From: Burkholderia sp. Bp9143
GTDB lineage: Bacteria; Pseudomonadota; Gammaproteobacteria; Burkholderiales; Burkholderiaceae
DNA: 64,000 nucleotides
Direction of reading: 5' to 3'
NCBI RefSeq assembly: GCF_003853645.1
Contig: NZ_QTPO01000003.1
Location: forward strand, 124,001-188,000
In this document: piece after piece, positions 19,364 through 28,267 of the stretch
Numbering within the stretch: the first letter of the stretch is position 1
Layout: every line of letters starts with the position of its first letter
The notes under the pieces: model-generated
The model's database searches: none
Told to the model about the DNA's origin: nothing
What the model saw: the letters and a program-made list of their open reading frames with translations, nothing else
Translations under genes and position numbers: made by a program

Positions 19364-19381
19364 TATCTCGACATCAAGATA
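19364..19381. promoter_or_regulatory. MarR-type operator half of a twin site (left)
   Basis: TATCTCGACATCAAGATA, a near-palindrome (TATCT-N8-AGATA) in the gap between the divergent MFS and marR genes. It matches the second site 28 bp away almost base for base. The size and symmetry fit a MarR dimer site. Binding by the adjacent MarR protein is inferred. Confidence 0.7.
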
Positions 19382-19390
19382 AATGCGGAT

Positions 19391-19410
19391 TTATCTCGAC
19401 GTCAAGATAA
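19391..19410. promoter_or_regulatory. MarR-type operator half of a twin site (right)
   Basis: TTATCTCGACGTCAAGATAA, a 20-bp near-perfect palindrome (one mismatched pair) ending 21 nt before the marR ATG. It shares TATCTCGAC-TCAAGATA with the left site. A repressor here would cover the marR promoter and ribosome-binding region, which suggests autoregulation. Confidence 0.75.
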
Positions 19411-19431
19411 CTGGTGAGCCGAGGAGGGTTA

Positions 19432-19944
19432 ATGGATCGAGCGGCACATGCGCTCGCGCAATGGCGCGTCGAGCGTCCGGATCTGGACGCGTCGTCGATG
19501 CTCGTGATGGGACGGTTGCAGGAGGCCGCGCTCGTGATCGCGCGCGACGGTCTCAATCCGCTGTTCGCGCGCTACGGGATGCAGCCGGGCGAATTCGACG
19601 TGCTGGCGACGCTGCGGCGCAGCGGCGCGCCGTTCGCGCTGACCCCGACCGCGCTGTACGACGCGCTGATGATGTCGTCGGGCGGGATGACCGCGCGCAT
19701 CGACCGGCTGCAGAAGGCCGGCTGGGTCGAGCGCCGGCCGAACCCGGCCGACGGCCGCGGCACGCTCGTCGCGCTGACGGACGCCGGCCGCGCGCTGATC
19801 GACGACGCGGTGGTCGCGCACGTCGACAATCAGCGCGCGATGCTGGCCGCGTTGTCGGAGGCCGAGCAGGCACAACTTTCAGCGTTGCTGGAAAAACTGC
19901 TGGCGGGATTGGGGGAAGAAGCGTCGACGCCGGATGAAAAGTAG
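19432..19944 (+). CDS. MarR family transcriptional regulator
   Basis: 170-residue winged-helix regulator. FDVLATLRRSGAPFALTPTALYDAL leads into the recognition helix MMSSGGMTARIDRLQKAGWVERR, and the wing sequence NPADGRGTLVALT is classic MarR. ATG 19432 has a strong GAGGAGGG site at 19421-19428; GTG 19414 in the same frame is less likely. It is divergent from the MFS gene, with two operator-like palindromes between them, fitting a repressor of itself and of the carrier. The ligand is unknown. Confidence 0.92.
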   Translation: MDRAAHALAQWRVERPDLDASSMLVMGRLQEAALVIARDGLNPLFARYGMQPGEFDVLATLRRSGAPFALTPTALYDALMMSSGGMTARIDRLQKAGWVERRPNPADGRGTLVALTDAGRALIDDAVVAHVDNQRAMLAALSEAEQAQLSALLEKLLAGLGEEASTPDEK

Positions 19945-20069
19945 CGCCGCCGAATCGTCACGCCGAACGCGACGAGCGGGAAACGGAAACGCCGAAAGGA
20001 AGCGGGAATACCGCCCGTCGCGCGATGCGGCGGGCCGGACAGACAAACGGGCCGCGCCCGCTGCGCGGA

Positions 20070-20774
20070 TCAGCCGCGTGCCGGGATGTTGAGCCCGCGC
20101 GCGACGGCCGGACGTGCGACGAACGCGTCGAGCGCCCGCGCGACGTGGCGGAACTCGCTGAAGCCGACGAGATCGCCCGCCTCATAGAACCCGACCAGGT
20201 TGCGCACCCACGGGAAGATCGCGATGTCGGCGATCGTGTACGTATCGCCCATCACCCACTTGCGGTTCGCGAGATGCGCATCGAGCACGCCGAGCAGGCG
20301 CTTCGATTCGGCGACGTAGCGGTCGCGCGGACGCTTGTCCTCGTAGTCGCGGCCGGCGAACTTGTGGAAGAAGCCGACCTGGCCGAACATCGGGCCGATG
20401 CCGCCCATCTGGAACATCACCCACTGGATCGTTTCGTAGCGGCCCGCGAGATCCTTCGGGATCAGCTGGCCCGTCTTGTCCGCGAGATAGATCAGGATCG
20501 CGCCCGATTCGAACAGCGGCAGGGGCCGGCCGTCGGGGCCGTTCGGATCGATGATCGCCGGGATCTTGTTGTTCGGGTTCAGCGACAGGAATTCGGGCGA
20601 CAGTTGGTCGTTCGTGTCGAAGCGCACGAGGTGCGGCTCGTACGGCAGGCCGGTTTCCTCGAGCATGATCGACACCTTGACGCCGTTCGGCGTCGGCAGC
20701 GAGTACAGCTGGAGACGGTCGGGATGCTGGGCCGGCCACTTTTTCGTGATCGGGAAGGCGGACAGATCGGGCAT
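20070..20774 (-). CDS. Glutathione S-transferase family protein, YghU/YfcG (nu-class) type
   Basis: 234-residue GST with an N-terminal thioredoxin-like domain and helical C-terminal domain. LQLYSLPTPNGVKVSIMLEE (21-40) carries the Thr-Pro-Asn motif of nu-class GSTs, which act as disulfide-bond reductases using two glutathiones. NPNNKIPAIID and LFESGAILIYLADKTG form the glutathione site, and the C-terminal YTIADIAIFPWVRNL is the GST N-capping region. ATG 20774 begins the conserved protein. It is separated from both neighbours by more than 120 nt and is probably monocistronic. Confidence 0.93.
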   Translation of the reverse strand: MPDLSAFPITKKWPAQHPDRLQLYSLPTPNGVKVSIMLEETGLPYEPHLVRFDTNDQLSPEFLSLNPNNKIPAIIDPNGPDGRPLPLFESGAILIYLADKTGQLIPKDLAGRYETIQWVMFQMGGIGPMFGQVGFFHKFAGRDYEDKRPRDRYVAESKRLLGVLDAHLANRKWVMGDTYTIADIAIFPWVRNLVGFYEAGDLVGFSEFRHVARALDAFVARPAVARGLNIPARG

Positions 20775-21001
20775 GAAGGTTCGCTCGTCAACGTGGAGGA
20801 TCCGCGCTCCGCCGTCCGGCCGAGGGGCGCTGACAGCCCCTGACACGGCGGCAGGAACGGGACGAACGCATCGACAGGCGGGCGGGGCGCGCCGAAAACG
20901 CCCACTGTAGCCGATCCCCGCGATCGCTGCAGACGACGGCCACGAAGCGCGGCCGCGCGTCGCCGCGCGTGCATCGCGCCATGCCATACCGCACCGCTTC
21001 G

Positions 21002-22126
21002 TCAGAAGTTGTGCCGCAGCCCGACCATCGCGGCGGTCGTGCCGACCCCGGGCGCGACCGGTTGCCCGTACACGAGCATCTGGTTCATGGTGCCGCGGTT
21101 GTTCACGTGGCCGGCCTGCGCATAGACCATCGTCCGCTTCGACAGGCTGTAGTCGGCCGTGAGCACGACGGCCGTCGAGCGGTTCTCCGAGCGGTTGCGG
21201 TCCTTCAGGTAGTACACGGCGGAGGCGACCTGCAGCGCGGGCGTGAAGCGATAGCCGACACCCGCCGACAGCATGTCGAGGTTCACCTTGTCCGCATGCG
21301 ACGGATTCCTGCCGTTGCCGTACGACGCCGACACCGAGAAATCGCGGATCGTGTATTTCGCGCCGACATAGACGAAGCGGTTGTTGTCGACGCCGGTCGG
21401 CGCGACGCCCGGCGCCGGATTCGTGTCGTGGCCGTTGTAGTAGACGGCCGACGCGTTGAGCCCGTAGTTCGCATACTTGAGCACGACCGATTCGCGCGTG
21501 CCGCCCTGGAACTGTCCGGCGACGCCGCCGGGCGCGTATTCGAGCGCGATCGACGCGCCCGCGAACGTCGGCGACTGATAGACGAGCGCATTGCTGTCGT
21601 ACAGCGCGCCGATCGCGCCGTTGGTGCTCGTCCCCGGCCAGCCGGCCGCGGTGTTCAGGCCGAGCCACGCGGTCAGCACGCTGCCGAAGAACTGCGCGTT
21701 GCGCACGTCGGTGTCGGCCATCGCATAGATCATCGGCACGACCTGCCGGCCGGCCGTGAACGTGCCGAACGGGCCCGACACGCCGAGCGACGCAACCTGG
21801 TTGAAGATCGCGACGGCGCCCGGCGTGTCGCTCAGCTGCATCTTGCCGGTGCCACTGTCGAACGAGCCCTGCAGCTTGAAGTTGACCTTGTAGCCGCCGC
21901 CGATGTCCTCGCTGCCCTTGATGCCCCAGAAGCTCGAATAGATGCCGCCGTCCTTCATCCGGAACACCTTGCCGGTGTTCGGCGCGTTCGGGCCGAACGA
22001 CGCGGCCGACGTGCTCTGGTACAGCAGGCCCGTGTCGACCACCCCGTACAGCGTGACGGAGGATTGCGCGTGCGCGAGCGCCGAACAGCCGGCAAGCGCC
22101 GCGAGCGCGGCCAGTTTCGTCTTCAT
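21002..22126 (-). CDS. Gram-negative general porin (OmpC-like)
   Basis: 374-residue outer-membrane porin. The signal peptide MKTKLAALAALAGCSALAHA (1-20) is followed by QSSVTLYGVVDTGLLY, the standard first strand of Burkholderia trimeric porins. FWGIKGSEDIGGGYKVNFKL and the final GLRHNF with C-terminal Phe (the BAM signal) are both present. ATG 22126 has GGAG about 8 nt upstream. It lies between a GST gene and a large LuxR regulator on the same strand, and nothing shows a shared transcript. The substrate is unspecified. Confidence 0.94.
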   Translation of the reverse strand: MKTKLAALAALAGCSALAHAQSSVTLYGVVDTGLLYQSTSAASFGPNAPNTGKVFRMKDGGIYSSFWGIKGSEDIGGGYKVNFKLQGSFDSGTGKMQLSDTPGAVAIFNQVASLGVSGPFGTFTAGRQVVPMIYAMADTDVRNAQFFGSVLTAWLGLNTAAGWPGTSTNGAIGALYDSNALVYQSPTFAGASIALEYAPGGVAGQFQGGTRESVVLKYANYGLNASAVYYNGHDTNPAPGVAPTGVDNNRFVYVGAKYTIRDFSVSASYGNGRNPSHADKVNLDMLSAGVGYRFTPALQVASAVYYLKDRNRSENRSTAVVLTADYSLSKRTMVYAQAGHVNNRGTMNQMLVYGQPVAPGVGTTAAMVGLRHNF

Positions 22127-22385
22127 CGAAGTCTCCAGGATCGTAATGGACCGCTCGGGATCGAGCCCGTGCGGGTAAAGCGGGGGAAGCATCGGGGCAG
22201 GCGGGCGGGCGCGGGATGCGACGCCGGTGCGAGCCGTGCGGAAAGACTACGCAACGGCGCGCGACCGCTCCCCCCCATGCGCGGGGGGCAGGGTTGCGGA
22301 GAATCGAAGGGGGCCGGGCGACGCGGTTGTCGTCAACCGCCGGGCAAGGCCGGTACCGACGTGCGGGCGGCCAAGGCGCGCTGCT

Positions 22386-25079
22386 TTAAGGCGCGCTTTC
22401 GAGCAGCCCGAGCACCAGCGCGCGGCGCACCGCGTGCTTGCGCGAGCTGGCGTCGAGCTTGCCGAACAGGTTCTTCAGGTGCCACTTCACGGTTTCCTCG
22501 CCGACGGCGAGCGCCACCGCGACCTCCTTGTTCGACAGGTTGCGCGCGAGCAGCTCGAGGATCGCGCGTTCCTTGGGCGTCAGCACGACGCTCGGCACCG
22601 CGCGCGGGCTGGCCGTGCTGCGCGGCGCCGGCGGCACGATGCGCGGCTGCGGCTGCACGGGCCGCGCGGGACCGTCGCCCGCGGCCGCCTCGTCGCCGGC
22701 GCGGCGCGCCCAGTCGGCGACGGCCGGATGTGCGTCGGCGAGCGTGCGCGTGAGGCCGAACATGTCCGCGAGGTTCATCGCCTCGTCGAGTAGCGCGCGG
22801 CCGCCGTGCCCCGACTGTTCGAGCGCGAACGCGCTCAGCGCCATGATCTCGATGCGCTCGCGTCCCATGCTCATTTCGCGGGCCAGCACCGCCGCTTCGT
22901 CGAGCGCAGCGCTCGCATCGTCCCAGCGGCGCGAGGCAAGCGCCGCACCCGCGTGCGCCATCGCTTGCAGCAGCACGACCGGGCGCCGCCACAGCGGCCC
23001 GTGCGACGGAAATTCGGCCGCGGCGATCGCATCGATCCGCTCGACCAGCGCATGGCAGGTCGCCTCGCGATAGCGCGCCGCGTGAATGCGCACCTGCTCG
23101 GCGAGGCTCGCGACCGACAGGCGCGGCAACCGGCGCGCGACACCCATCGCGTCGAGCGCTTCGAGCAGGTCGATCGCGCGATGCTCGACGCCGCGCAGCA
23201 GCGCGATGCGCGCGGCCGTCCGGTAGCCGAGCAGCACGGTGTCGGGCGTGCCCGCGTGCTCGAGCACGTCGAGCCGGTTCGCGAGCAGCGCGGCGGCCTG
23301 GTCGACGCGATCGGCCTCGTACGCAATCGCCGCGCACATCGCCGCGAGCATGCAGGTCAGCGGATGGCGGCGCCCGAGATCGGCTTCCGCGCGCGCGAGG
23401 GCCGGCGACAACGCGTCGTCCGCGAGCCGGATCTGGCCTTCGCGCAGGTAGCTCAGCCCGGTGATCAGCTCGCCCCAGCGCGCGACGTAGCCGAACCCGG
23501 CTGCCGTCTCGCCGCGCGGCGCGGCCTGCTGGAAGCGGCGCGCCTGCGCCGGTTCGCCGACGATGATCGCGCGCGCCGACAGGCGGTTCGCATGCATCTG
23601 CGCGAGCCACGTCGCCGCCGGCGGCGTGAAGTCGGCCCACGGTTCGAACAGCGCGACGAAATGGTCGATTTCGTCCGCGTAGTAGGCCGCCGCGCTGAGG
23701 ATCAGCGCGCATTCGTAGCGCATCGCGGCCGGCGTGCCGGCGTCGGCCAGGATGCCCGCGATCTGGCGCTGTGCCTCGACATGGCGCTCGCCGAGCGCCA
23801 GTGCCCAGGCGACCGCGATCCGCAGCGTCGGGCGCTTGTCGAGTTCCGCATCGGGCAGCAGCGCGAGCCAGTCGAGCACGTCGTTGATGCGGCCCTGCTT
23901 GATCGCGTCCTCGAGGCAGCGCTGCGCGAGCGCGTATGCCGTCTCGAACTGGCCGGCCGCATACGCGTGGCGCGCGGCTTCCTCGGTCATCCCGTGTGCG
24001 TCGAGCCACGCGGCCGCGCGTGCGTGCAGCGCGTTGCGGTCTGCGTCGGAGCCCGCCGCCAGGCGGTCGCGCAGCGTATCGCGCACGAGCGGATGCAGCC
24101 GGCACCAGTCGGAATCGTCGGACGCGATGAACAGCGGCGTGTCGCGCGCGAGCCGCGCGAGCCGGTCGGGGGCATCCGCGTCGTCGAGCAGCGCGGCGCA
24201 CAGCGACGGATGCAGGCGGTCGGCGACGCTCGTGTGCGTCAGGAACGCGGTGTCGTCGGCCGACAAATTCACGAGCAGCAGCTCGACGAGCCGGTCGCGG
24301 GTGCCGTCCATCCGCGCGGCGAGCGCGTCGACGGCCTGGCGCGGATTGGCCGAGCGCGCCATCGCGGCCATCGCGAGCTGCAGCCCGAGCGGCCAGCCGT
24401 CGACCCGTTCGAACAGCCGCGCGCACGCGTCTGCGTCGACCCGCTGCGCAAAGCGCGCGCCGACCAGCGCGATCGTCTCGTCGAGCGTGAAGCGCAGCCA
24501 GTCGGGGCCCGCGAGCGTGCATTGCCCGCCGGCGAGCAGGTCGCCGGCCGCGTGATCGAGCCCGCGCCGGCCCGCGACGACCACGCGCAGGTTCTGCGGC
24601 GCGTTGTGCAGCACGTAGGTCAGCGCGTCGAGGCCGGCGGGCGGCAGCCGCTCCGCGTCGTCGACGATCAACAACGCGTCGATCGACAGTTGCGCGACTT
24701 CGGCCAGCCACGCGGTCAGCCCCTCCAGCGCGCGGGCCGCGCCGTCCGGAACCAGGCGCCCGAAGCCCGGCCGCGCGCAACCGGTGCGCACCGCCTGCAC
24801 GAGCCCCTGCAGCAGGCGCGGCGCGTCGTCGCGCTCGTCCGCGGACAGCCACACGACCGCGCGGCCGAGCGCGAGGGATTCGCGCCGCCATTGCGCGAGC
24901 AGCGAGGTCTTGCCGTAGCCGGCCGGCGCCTGCACGAGCGTGACGGGCCGGGCGTCGAACGCCGGTGCGGCGAGGCTCAGCCGCGCACGCGCGAGCAACT
25001 GCGCCGGCACGCGTGGCGCGGTCGTCTTCAGCACGAGTTCGGTGGGAGGCGCGTCGGCGCGATCGGGTGGGTGGGCCAT
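22386..25079 (-). CDS. MalT-like LuxR-family regulator (STAND ATPase)
   Basis: 897-residue signal-transduction ATPase with a C-terminal DNA-binding domain. The P-loop APAGYGKTS is at 51-59, LLIVDDAERLPP forms a Walker B-like strand, and a long TPR-like helical region fills the middle. The C-terminal LuxR helix-turn-helix (about 825-890) contains LTPKERAILELLARNLSNKE and GEETVKWHLKNLFGKLDASS. This layout matches MalT/LAL regulators, which activate promoters on ligand and ATP binding. ATG 25079 begins family similarity; the frame is open to 25277. The ligand and target are unknown; the neighbouring porin gene is one candidate. Confidence 0.9.
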   Translation of the reverse strand: MAHPPDRADAPPTELVLKTTAPRVPAQLLARARLSLAAPAFDARPVTLVQAPAGYGKTSLLAQWRRESLALGRAVVWLSADERDDAPRLLQGLVQAVRTGCARPGFGRLVPDGAARALEGLTAWLAEVAQLSIDALLIVDDAERLPPAGLDALTYVLHNAPQNLRVVVAGRRGLDHAAGDLLAGGQCTLAGPDWLRFTLDETIALVGARFAQRVDADACARLFERVDGWPLGLQLAMAAMARSANPRQAVDALAARMDGTRDRLVELLLVNLSADDTAFLTHTSVADRLHPSLCAALLDDADAPDRLARLARDTPLFIASDDSDWCRLHPLVRDTLRDRLAAGSDADRNALHARAAAWLDAHGMTEEAARHAYAAGQFETAYALAQRCLEDAIKQGRINDVLDWLALLPDAELDKRPTLRIAVAWALALGERHVEAQRQIAGILADAGTPAAMRYECALILSAAAYYADEIDHFVALFEPWADFTPPAATWLAQMHANRLSARAIIVGEPAQARRFQQAAPRGETAAGFGYVARWGELITGLSYLREGQIRLADDALSPALARAEADLGRRHPLTCMLAAMCAAIAYEADRVDQAAALLANRLDVLEHAGTPDTVLLGYRTAARIALLRGVEHRAIDLLEALDAMGVARRLPRLSVASLAEQVRIHAARYREATCHALVERIDAIAAAEFPSHGPLWRRPVVLLQAMAHAGAALASRRWDDASAALDEAAVLAREMSMGRERIEIMALSAFALEQSGHGGRALLDEAMNLADMFGLTRTLADAHPAVADWARRAGDEAAAGDGPARPVQPQPRIVPPAPRSTASPRAVPSVVLTPKERAILELLARNLSNKEVAVALAVGEETVKWHLKNLFGKLDASSRKHAVRRALVLGLLESAP

Positions 25080-25269
25080 CGGGGCAGCAGTCGGAATCCG
25101 GCGATGCCGTGCGGGCCAGCGTCCGGGGTGGGTGTGGGGGGAAGGATCGACCGAACCGCGTTCACGCGTCAATCCCCCCCGCGACGAGTGGGGCCGCACC
25201 GCCGCCCGGTCGATAGCATGGGTTCCGATGCGTGACGAACGCGATTGACGAATGCAACGAGGAGGGGCC

Positions 25270-25320
25270 ATGAACATCGTATCGACCGGCGCGCGACGCA
25301 GCGCGCCGAACGCCGGATAA
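25270..25320 (+). CDS. Tiny ORF with strong ribosome-binding site before the stress-protein gene
   Basis: A 16-codon ORF (MNIVSTGARRSAPNAG) is preceded by GGAGGGG at 25261-25267, one of the better Shine-Dalgarno matches in the window, only about 3-5 nt from ATG 25270. It ends 13 nt before the ATG of the universal-stress gene, which itself has a weaker site (GCGGAGCGG). It could be a leader peptide that couples translation to the next gene, or the remnant of a former N-terminus. There is no homology evidence. Confidence 0.3.
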   Translation: MNIVSTGARRSAPNAG

Positions 25321-25333
25321 GCGGAGCGGCACG

Positions 25334-26287
25334 ATGTATCGCCATCTGCTCGTGACGGTCGACGGCGTGCCCGGCGGCATCGACGCGATCGGCCATGCGC
25401 TCGAACTGGCGCGTGCGGTCGGCGCGCGGGTCACCTTCGTGCTGTCCGGCGCCATGCCCGACTCGCGTTTATCCGGAGCGCGGATGCCGGAACACGGTGC
25501 GAAAGTGGAAGCCGCCGCACGGGCGCAGGGTCTATCCCATGCGATCGCGGGGGCCGGCCATCCGGGGGCCGGCCATCCGGGGGCCGGCGACACGTCGCCC
25601 GGCGCGCTCGCCGGCACGCTTGGCTGCGACCTGATCGGCGTCGCGGCGCTGCCGCACGATGCCGATGTCGGCGCAGCCGCGCAACGCCGGTTGCTGCTCG
25701 CGACGAGCGGCGTGCCGGTGCTCGTATGCCCGGCGCGGCATGCGCCGGCCGAGACACGCGTGATGGCCCGCTGCCTCGCCGCGCATCGCGCGCTCGGCGA
25801 GCGGCTGAAGGCGCTGATGATGGCGAGCGAGGGCTCGAACGCGGCAACGCGGCCGACCTCCGACGCCGACGCCGACGCGGACGGCACGCGGGCGGCACTG
25901 GCATCGCTCGCGGCGCTGCAGAACGCGCGTTTCGGCACGTCCGCCGAAGCACGCCTCTGCGCGGCATTGCGCAGGCGGGCGGAGAGCACCGCGGCCGAAC
26001 TCGACGAGCTCGACCGCCAGCGGCGCCGCGATGCACACGCGCTCGACGCGCTGGCGCGGCTCGCCGCCGACGGACTGCCGTCGGTCGCGTTCGATGACGC
26101 GCTCGCCGTCTATGCGCGCGGCGCGTTCGAGCAGATGGGGCGCATGGAAGGCGTGATTTTCCCGGCCGCGCGGCGCTACCTGGGCGACGCCGACTGGACC
26201 GAACTGGACGCGCCACCGGCGAGCGGCGCAGCCGCGACGACGCCGGGCGCGGACGAACCCGACGATGCGGAACACGCATCCGACTGA
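25334..26287 (+). CDS. Universal stress protein domain fused to a hemerythrin-like helical domain
   Basis: 317-residue protein. The N-terminal part (1-about 137) resembles UspA: YRHLLVTVDGVPGGIDAIGHALELARAVGA at the start and LLATSGVPVLVCPA at its end. The C-terminal part (about 145-300) looks like a hemerythrin HHE helical bundle (HRALGERLKAL, then FEQMGRMEGVIFPAARRYLG), but several expected His/Glu ligands are replaced, so iron binding is doubtful. A 15-bp tandem repeat adds AGHPG units near residues 73-86. It lies just ahead of the quinone reductase gene (18 nt), so the two may be co-transcribed. Confidence 0.75.
   Translation: MYRHLLVTVDGVPGGIDAIGHALELARAVGARVTFVLSGAMPDSRLSGARMPEHGAKVEAAARAQGLSHAIAGAGHPGAGHPGAGDTSPGALAGTLGCDLIGVAALPHDADVGAAAQRRLLLATSGVPVLVCPARHAPAETRVMARCLAAHRALGERLKALMMASEGSNAATRPTSDADADADGTRAALASLAALQNARFGTSAEARLCAALRRRAESTAAELDELDRQRRRDAHALDALARLAADGLPSVAFDDALAVYARGAFEQMGRMEGVIFPAARRYLGDADWTELDAPPASGAAATTPGADEPDDAEHASD
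25549..25588 (+). repeat. 15-bp tandem repeat (about 2.7 copies) inside the stress-protein gene
   Basis: The unit GGGGGCCGGCCATCC occurs at 25549-25563 and 25564-25578, then partly at 25579-25588. It is in frame and encodes AGHPG repeats in the USP-type domain. In-frame unit length means copy-number change would not break the gene. Confidence 0.9.
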
Positions 26288-26305
26288 ATACCTACGGAGA
26301 ACAAG

Positions 26306-27286
26306 ATGGCACATGCAGTGCGATTCCATGAAACCGGCGGCCCCGACGTGCTGCGCTGGGAAGAAGTCGACGTCGGCGATCCGGGCCCCGGTCAGGTGCG
26401 CCTGCGGCACGAGGCGGTCGGCCTGAACTTCGCCGATACGTATTTCCGCAGCGGCCTGTATCCGGTGCCGCTGCCGGCCGGCATCGGCGTCGAGGCCGCC
26501 GGCGTGGTCGAGGCGGTCGGCTCCGGCGTGACGAACGTCGCGGTCGGCGACCGCGTGACCTACACGGGCTTCCTCAACACGCTCGGCGCGTACAGCACGG
26601 AACGGCTGATCACGGCCGCGCCGCTCGTGAAGCTGCCGGCCGGCATCGCATGCGAAACGGCCGCGGCGATGACGATGCGCGGGCTGACGTCGGCGTACCT
26701 GTTGCGCCGCATCCACGCATTCGCGCCGGGCGACACGATCCTGCTGCATGCGGCCGCGGGCGGCGTCGGGCTGATCGTGTCGCAATGGGCGAAGCTGCTC
26801 GGGCTCACGGTGATCGGCACCGTGTCGAGCGAACACAAGGCCGCGATCGCCCGCGTGCACGGCTGCGATCATACGATCGACTACAGCCGCGAGGACGTCG
26901 CGAAGCGCGTGCGCGAACTGACGGACGGCGCCGGCGTCGACGTCGTGTTCGACAGCGTCGGCAAGGACACCTTCGAGGGCTCGCTCGATTCGCTGAAGCG
27001 GCGCGGGCTGATGGTCTGCGTCGGCACCGCGTCGGGCCCGATCCCGCCGTTCGATCCGCAGCGCCTCGCGATGAAGGGCTCGCTGTACCTGACGCGCCCC
27101 GCGCTGGCCGACTACATCGCCGATCCGGCCGAGAAGAACGACCTGGCCGGCGAGCTGTTCGCGCACGTCGCGGCCGGCCGCATCCGGATCGAGATCAACC
27201 AGCGTTATGCGCTGCAGGACGCGGCGCAGGCGCATCGAGACCTCGAGTCGCGCAAGACGACCGGCTCGTCGGTGTTCATCGTCTGA
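26306..27286 (+). CDS. NADPH:quinone oxidoreductase (zeta-crystallin type)
   Basis: 326-residue member of the medium-chain dehydrogenase/reductase family, QOR group. The N-terminal GroES-like domain contains EAVGLNFADTYFRSGLYPVP. The Rossmann domain has LLHAAAGGVGLIVSQWAKLLG (AXXGXXG-type) at about residue 147 and ends YALQDAAQAHRDLESRKTTG. No zinc-binding Cys cluster is seen, as expected for QOR. A GGAG site precedes ATG 26306. It is followed 10 nt later by a TauD-type gene, so it starts or belongs to a catabolic operon. Confidence 0.93.
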   Translation: MAHAVRFHETGGPDVLRWEEVDVGDPGPGQVRLRHEAVGLNFADTYFRSGLYPVPLPAGIGVEAAGVVEAVGSGVTNVAVGDRVTYTGFLNTLGAYSTERLITAAPLVKLPAGIACETAAAMTMRGLTSAYLLRRIHAFAPGDTILLHAAAGGVGLIVSQWAKLLGLTVIGTVSSEHKAAIARVHGCDHTIDYSREDVAKRVRELTDGAGVDVVFDSVGKDTFEGSLDSLKRRGLMVCVGTASGPIPPFDPQRLAMKGSLYLTRPALADYIADPAEKNDLAGELFAHVAAGRIRIEINQRYALQDAAQAHRDLESRKTTGSSVFIV

Positions 27287-27296
27287 GGAGACGCGC

Positions 27297-28145
27297 ATGC
27301 GAGTCGAACCCCTGACCTGTGCGATCGGCGCGGAGCTGCTGGACGTGAGCCTCGCCGACGCCGTGCACGACGACGGCCTGTTCGCCGAAATCCGCACGCA
27401 GCTGCTGCGCCATCGCGTGCTGTTCCTGCGCGACCAGGACATCACGCGTGCCGAGCACGTCGCGTTCGCGCGCCGCTTTGGCGAGCTCGAGGATCATCCG
27501 GTCGCTGGCAGCGACCCCGAGCACCCGGGGCTCGTGCGGATCTACAAGTCGCCCGACCAGCCGAACGACCGCTACGAGAATGCGTGGCACAGCGATGCGA
27601 GCTGGCGCGTGGCGCCGCCGTTCGGCTGTGTGCTGCGCTGCATCGAGGGTCCGCCGGTTGGCGGCGACACGATGTGGGCGAACATGGTGCTCGCGTACGA
27701 GCACCTGCCGGAACACGTGAAGCAGCAGATCGGGGACTTGCGCGCGCGCCACAGCATCGAGGCGAGCTTCGGCGCGGCGATGCCGATCGACAAACGTCTC
27801 GCGTTGAAGGCGCAGTACCCGGACGCCGAGCATCCGGTCGTGCGCACGCATCCCGAAACGGGCGAGAAGGTGCTGTACGTGAATGCGTTCACGACGCACT
27901 TCACGAATTTCCATACGCCTGGGCGCGTGCGGTTCGGGCAGGACGCGAACCCCGGCGCCGGCCAGTTGCTGCAATACCTGATCAGCCAGGCCTATATCCC
28001 CGAATACCAGGTGCGCTGGCGCTGGAAGAAGAACAGCGTCGCGATCTGGGACAACCGCAGCACCCAGCATTACGCGGTGATGGACTACCCGCAGTGCGTG
28101 CGCAGGATGGAGCGCGCGGGCATCGTCGGCGACGTGCCGTTCTGA
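27297..28145 (+). CDS. TauD/TfdA-family Fe(II)/2-oxoglutarate dioxygenase
   Basis: 282-residue non-haem iron dioxygenase. The HXD motif lies in WHSDASW (about residue 98), the distal His in STQHYAVMDYP (about 258), and the 2-oxoglutarate Arg in RRMERAGI near the C-terminus, so the metal and cosubstrate sites look complete. ATG 27297 follows GAGGAG by 6 nt and the quinone reductase stop by 10 nt. TauD relatives release sulfite from taurine or act on aryloxyacids; the true substrate here is unknown and may relate to the BKACE enzyme encoded next. Confidence 0.9.
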   Translation: MRVEPLTCAIGAELLDVSLADAVHDDGLFAEIRTQLLRHRVLFLRDQDITRAEHVAFARRFGELEDHPVAGSDPEHPGLVRIYKSPDQPNDRYENAWHSDASWRVAPPFGCVLRCIEGPPVGGDTMWANMVLAYEHLPEHVKQQIGDLRARHSIEASFGAAMPIDKRLALKAQYPDAEHPVVRTHPETGEKVLYVNAFTTHFTNFHTPGRVRFGQDANPGAGQLLQYLISQAYIPEYQVRWRWKKNSVAIWDNRSTQHYAVMDYPQCVRRMERAGIVGDVPF

Positions 28146-28267
28146 TCCGAACGCACCCGCACCGTAACCGATCCGCGACATCGCACCACGCGCCTGGCCC
28201 GCCGCCCGGCGCGACGGGATACGCACGCCCGTACACCCCGAACACAACGATTCCATTGGAGGACGAC

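Noticed and set aside
22260-22300. C-run/G-run hairpin upstream of the porin gene (22268-22291)
   Set aside because: Simple low-complexity pairing in G+C-rich DNA, no T-run and no clear link to either flanking gene.
22806-25235. 809-codon + strand open frame opposite the LuxR regulator
   Set aside because: Shadow; the minus strand has P-loop and LuxR motifs in order.
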